A stretch of 34,450 bases of DNA from assembly GCA_947467435.1 (NCBI GenBank), contig CANIIA010000020.1, forward strand, positions 1 to 34,450, given 5' to 3'. The translations under genes were made by a program, and so were the position numbers. Shown here piece by piece: positions 31,563 to 34,450 of this stretch. The notes below the pieces were generated by a model, which had not been told where the DNA came from, did not search any database, and was given only the letters and a program-made list of their open reading frames with translations. The first letter of the stretch is position 1. Each line of letters opens with the position of its first letter. The DNA is from Betaproteobacteria bacterium. GTDB lineage: Bacteria; Pseudomonadota; Gammaproteobacteria; Burkholderiales; SG8-39.

Positions 31563-32678
31563 ATGGATCTCCCGTTTGCAGATACTTTGTTGCGATTCGC
31601 TGCACAGCGTTCGGTAAAACAACGCCCCATACAACCTATCGCCGTACTTCAAACCGCAAGCATTCAACGTGTATTGGTTGTATTGACGACAGGATTGGGT
31701 GATGCCGTGTTATCCACGCCGGTATTACCAACGTTACGTGCACACTGGCCTAACGCAACAATCAAACTATGGACGCGCGCTGCATGGGCGCCGCTTTTTG
31801 AAAACGATGTAAATCTTGATGGCGTAATGGCTTACGCCGGAAAATACCGTCGCTTTTGGTCAATGTTAACTTCATTAAAAACGTTTGCACCCGATTTGGT
31901 GGTGGTCTTGCACGGTAACGATCCAGACATTCTTCCGCTGTGTGTTTTGTCTGGTGCGCGTTTCATTGTGCGTGTACCAGTTCAGGGCACACGATTTCAA
32001 GCTTTCCTTTCCAATCGAGCGCGCCAAGCGGATCAACAAATCTTGCCAAACGTGCATTACATCGAGAATCGGTTGCGGGTACTTGATACGCTCGGGCTAG
32101 CGAAGGGCACCCATATTCCACGGATCTACCTCGCACCGAAACGCGTTGAAGCAATGCGCGCTCGGACGACAAAAGAATTTCAAGGACGTTATTATTGGGT
32201 GGTGCATCCACGCGCTGCAGATGCATTTAAAAATTGGCCTCTCGAAAAAATAACAGCCCTATTACAAGCGGCGTTAATGCGTTGGCCTGACATGGCGATT
32301 GTTTTAACGGGTGCCGCAGCTGATAGACAGGCGTTAGAGTTGCTCGCAGCCGCGGATGGACGTGTTTATAACTACGCTGGTCGACTCGATATTGCAGATA
32401 CTGCGGCGCTGTTAGCCAATGCGCATGCAGTGCTTGCGCCAGATACAGGGGTTGCGCATCTTGCCGGTGCGCTGGATGTCCCGTTGATTAGTTTATTTGC
32501 TGCAACGTCCTCAGCTTTACTTGGGCCAAGAGCCCAGCGCACGCCGGTGAAATTGATTCAAAAACCTCGAACGTGCACGCCGTGCCTAGAAAAAAAATGC
32601 CCTTATACGCCACGCAATTGCATGGATCAAATCGAGGTTCAAGAGGTGCTGCAAGCACTTGAGGCCGTGCTTCAGTGA
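31563..32678 (+). CDS. Glycosyltransferase family 9 (heptosyltransferase-like)
   Basis: A 371-residue GT9 enzyme. After a family-atypical N-terminal extension of about 35 residues comes RVLVVLTTGLGDAVLSTPVL. Later motifs are HPRAADAFKNWPLEKITALL and VLAPDTGVAHLAGALDVPLI. The C-terminus carries CTPCLEKKCPYTPRNC, the same CxxC-x4-C-x6/7-C tail as the WaaQ-like protein at 20643–21725. The start at 31563 has no Shine-Dalgarno sequence and could lie further in, which would remove the extension. It lies 12 bp after the previous GT4 gene; the next gene overlaps by GTGA. Donor and acceptor are unknown. Confidence 0.86.
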   Translation: MDLPFADTLLRFAAQRSVKQRPIQPIAVLQTASIQRVLVVLTTGLGDAVLSTPVLPTLRAHWPNATIKLWTRAAWAPLFENDVNLDGVMAYAGKYRRFWSMLTSLKTFAPDLVVVLHGNDPDILPLCVLSGARFIVRVPVQGTRFQAFLSNRARQADQQILPNVHYIENRLRVLDTLGLAKGTHIPRIYLAPKRVEAMRARTTKEFQGRYYWVVHPRAADAFKNWPLEKITALLQAALMRWPDMAIVLTGAAADRQALELLAAADGRVYNYAGRLDIADTAALLANAHAVLAPDTGVAHLAGALDVPLISLFAATSSALLGPRAQRTPVKLIQKPRTCTPCLEKKCPYTPRNCMDQIEVQEVLQALEAVLQ

Positions 32679-33880
32679 AAAAAACGATCGCACACCTGAT
32701 TGCTGATTACACCCCGTTTCCGCCAACGTATCCTGCGGGAACCGAGTCACGTGTAGAGCAAGTGGCGCGCCGCCAAAACCGTTATCGCCCGTTAGTGCTC
32801 TGTAAACAATTTGATGGGCAGTGCGCAGCTGAGCAGATTGATGCAATGACCATTCGGCGCGTACGTATCGGCCGTTTGTATCGACGCTTATTTCAAAAGC
32901 TCACGCGGCTCGATCCATGGCCATACACCGAGCGTTTATGGCAAGTGGCTCGCGCAGAGCAGGCAGCACTCTTACATTTGCATAACGAGCCAAAATTATT
33001 GGCTGGACTTCACCGACAGTTACAACGTCATCCCACGCCGGTTGTAGTTCATGTGGCCAACGAAAAACCACTGCCGGATTTTGCTGTGCCACTGGTCACG
33101 CATTGGGTAGCGTGTAGCCAGTATATTGCCCGTTGGCTACAAGAAGAAAATGCGATTCCCGCAGATAAAATCAGTGTCATTTACACCGGTGTCGATGCGG
33201 TAGCTAGAGCGCCGCATTGGCTTTTATCGGCTGAAAAACGTCAGTCCTTACGTACCCAATTTGGGATTACGAACCCGCAAGCGCGCGTTTTACTGTTTGC
33301 TGGGCGAATCGTGAAAGAGAAGGGTGTTGATGAATTACTGGATGCTTTTGAATTGTTGCGCCAGCAAGGTAACCAAGATCTGTATTTGTTGATTGCCGGT
33401 AATGTGCGCGATAGTGATGACCAACGGAATGAGAAAGCCGTGTACGGAAAAGCGGTAACCGCTCGGATTACGCAAATGCAAGGCGTGCATTGGGTTGGAA
33501 GCTTGCATCCTCACAACATGCATGATTTTCTTTTGGCGGGTGATTTGTTTGTGATGCCGTCTATTTGGCCTGATCCATTTCCTACAGTAATGATCGAGGC
33601 TGCGGCAGCGGGGTTACCGATTGTTGCGGCTGCCCGTGGTGGTATAACGGAATTTCTCAGGCATTGCCCCGGGAATGTTTTTGTAGATAACCCAGCCGAT
33701 CCGAAGCAATTAGCCGCCTCGATCAGTGCTTGGTTGGAAGACCCAGCGCGTAGGTATTCGGTTGGCCGATGGTTGCGTCAGTATGTTGAAGCGCAATTTG
33801 ATTGGTCGCGAGTTTGCCAAGAATTTGAGCAGCTGTATGACCGTCTACTTTTGCCGCAAGCAAAGAGGGAGGCTAAATGA
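32675..33880 (+). CDS. Glycosyltransferase family 4
   Basis: A 401-residue GT4 enzyme starting at GTG 32675–32677 within the preceding stop (GTGA). The N-terminal part reads HLIADYTPFPPTYPAGTESR and HVANEKPLPDFAVPLVTHWV. The donor domain has SVIYTGVDAVARAP, LLFAGRIVKEKGVDELLDAF and VMPSIWPDPFPTVMIEAAAA, the usual GT-B sugar-nucleotide site. The next glycosyltransferase overlaps it by ATGA. It is part of the msbA-led operon; the sugar is unknown. Confidence 0.9.
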   Translation: MKKTIAHLIADYTPFPPTYPAGTESRVEQVARRQNRYRPLVLCKQFDGQCAAEQIDAMTIRRVRIGRLYRRLFQKLTRLDPWPYTERLWQVARAEQAALLHLHNEPKLLAGLHRQLQRHPTPVVVHVANEKPLPDFAVPLVTHWVACSQYIARWLQEENAIPADKISVIYTGVDAVARAPHWLLSAEKRQSLRTQFGITNPQARVLLFAGRIVKEKGVDELLDAFELLRQQGNQDLYLLIAGNVRDSDDQRNEKAVYGKAVTARITQMQGVHWVGSLHPHNMHDFLLAGDLFVMPSIWPDPFPTVMIEAAAAGLPIVAAARGGITEFLRHCPGNVFVDNPADPKQLAASISAWLEDPARRYSVGRWLRQYVEAQFDWSRVCQEFEQLYDRLLLPQAKREAK

Positions 33881-34450
33881 ACCTCTGCATCTATAACGTC
33901 ACCAGTACCTATATCCCCGGCGGTTTAGAAACCTATTGCTGGGAGATGGGCCGTGCGTTAGCGCGTCGAGGCCACCGTGTGACGTTGATGGCGGGCAATC
34001 AAGGTGATGCGTGGCATAACGAAGTGCGTTTGTTGCAATACGCATTTCGTCCAGAAAAAACGTGGCTGGATTTAGGACATCGATTTCAACGCTTAATGGA
34101 GCGTTTGTCATTTGCGCGACATGCGCTTACCCCATTAATCAACGAGCAATTTGATGCTGTGGTGATTTGTAAGCCGTATGACTTTATTCCGATGTGGTGG
34201 GCCAAGCGATGTGGATTAAAGTCAAAGATTATGTTTCATACCAATGGTACCGATTTTTATTTTGGTGATCGATGGTTTAGTGGGGTCGCGGATGCCTGGG
34301 CGGCGTGCAGTCGCTATACCGCCAATCAACAAGAAGCGCATTATGGGATTCCAACCGGTGTTGTACATAACGGTGTAGATGCCGACTTGTTTCGTCCAAT
34401 GGAACGTGCGCCGCATCGGCGTGCCGAATTGGGTGTGCCTGAGGATGCAA
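33877..34450 (+). CDS. Glycosyltransferase family 4, 5' part
   Basis: The N-terminal 191 codons of a GT4 protein, cut by the right window edge. My translation starts MNLCIYNVTSTYIPGGLETY, with the glycine-rich donor-side motif PGGLETY typical of GT4. It continues through RRGHRVTLMAGNQGD and MFHTNGTDFYFGD to VVHNGVDADLFRPMER, where the linker to the C-terminal domain begins. GGGAGG upstream and an ATGA overlap with the preceding gene fix the start. The nucleotide-binding domain is outside the window. Confidence 0.85.
   Translation, partial: MNLCIYNVTSTYIPGGLETYCWEMGRALARRGHRVTLMAGNQGDAWHNEVRLLQYAFRPEKTWLDLGHRFQRLMERLSFARHALTPLINEQFDAVVICKPYDFIPMWWAKRCGLKSKIMFHTNGTDFYFGDRWFSGVADAWAACSRYTANQQEAHYGIPTGVVHNGVDADLFRPMERAPHRRAELGVPEDA

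Noticed and set aside
1..34450. Search for CRISPR arrays, transposons, integrases, phage genes, tRNAs and rRNAs
   Set aside because: Reading both strands I saw no regularly spaced repeats, transposase or integrase motifs, terminal inverted repeats or recognisable tRNA/rRNA sequence.

Overview
The window looks like ordinary chromosomal DNA of a betaproteobacterium, most likely Burkholderiales or a close relative. The evidence is gene order plus gene family: argS–SPOR–dsbA, hemE–priA, zapB-like–zapA–6S RNA–EVE, a class I PHA synthase, and a leucine-type acyl-CoA degradation cluster. Base composition is moderately GC-rich by eye. I see no transposase, integrase, phage gene, tRNA, rRNA or CRISPR array. 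The species cannot be named from the sequence alone.

Layout. (1) 1–5842, minus strand: a leucine/isovalerate catabolic operon. It runs from isovaleryl-CoA dehydrogenase (liuA) through a thiolase, a short-chain dehydrogenase, a second acyl-CoA dehydrogenase, a DsbA-fold HCCA-isomerase-like protein and a rhodanese to methylcrotonyl-CoA carboxylase beta (liuB, cut by the window edge). (2) 6016–8970, plus strand: a metallo-beta-lactamase-fold hydrolase and class I PHA synthase (phaC), with no phaA/phaB beside them. The leucine pathway ends in acetyl-CoA and acetoacetate, which are chemically upstream of PHB. (3) 8988–14232, minus strand: dsbA, a SPOR-domain protein, argS and priA. (4) 14233–14609: a 377-bp gene-free stretch with two consensus DnaA boxes and an AT-rich run. 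(5) 14610–17019, minus strand: zapB-like, zapA, 6S RNA, an EVE-domain protein and hemE. (6) 17095–20516: a cobalamin riboswitch ahead of a BtuB-type TonB receptor (plus), convergent with the periplasmic B12-binding protein BtuF (minus).

(7) 20643–34450: a lipopolysaccharide region. A WaaQ-like heptosyltransferase and a WaaG-like glycosyltransferase are followed by rmlBACD (dTDP-L-rhamnose synthesis), all plus strand. On the minus strand lie a GT9 transferase and an O-antigen ligase (WaaL). Divergently on the plus strand come MsbA and at least four further glycosyltransferases (GT4, GT9, GT4, GT4), the last cut by the window end. Together these would build core or rhamnose-containing sugars, flip lipid A–core across the inner membrane, and ligate O-antigen. 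No Wzx/Wzy or Wzm/Wzt appears here, so polymer assembly and export must be encoded elsewhere.

Two structural themes recur. Eight gene pairs share four-base ATGA/GTGA/TTGA start–stop overlaps. At least three genes (zapB-like, btuF, waaL) have a -10-like hexamer only 5–6 nt before the ATG and no Shine-Dalgarno sequence, which suggests leaderless transcripts. I did not find a clearly undescribed multi-gene system. The most open items are the hemE–priA gap, the leaderless-promoter pattern, and the placement of 6S RNA and EVE inside a cell-division/haem gene row.
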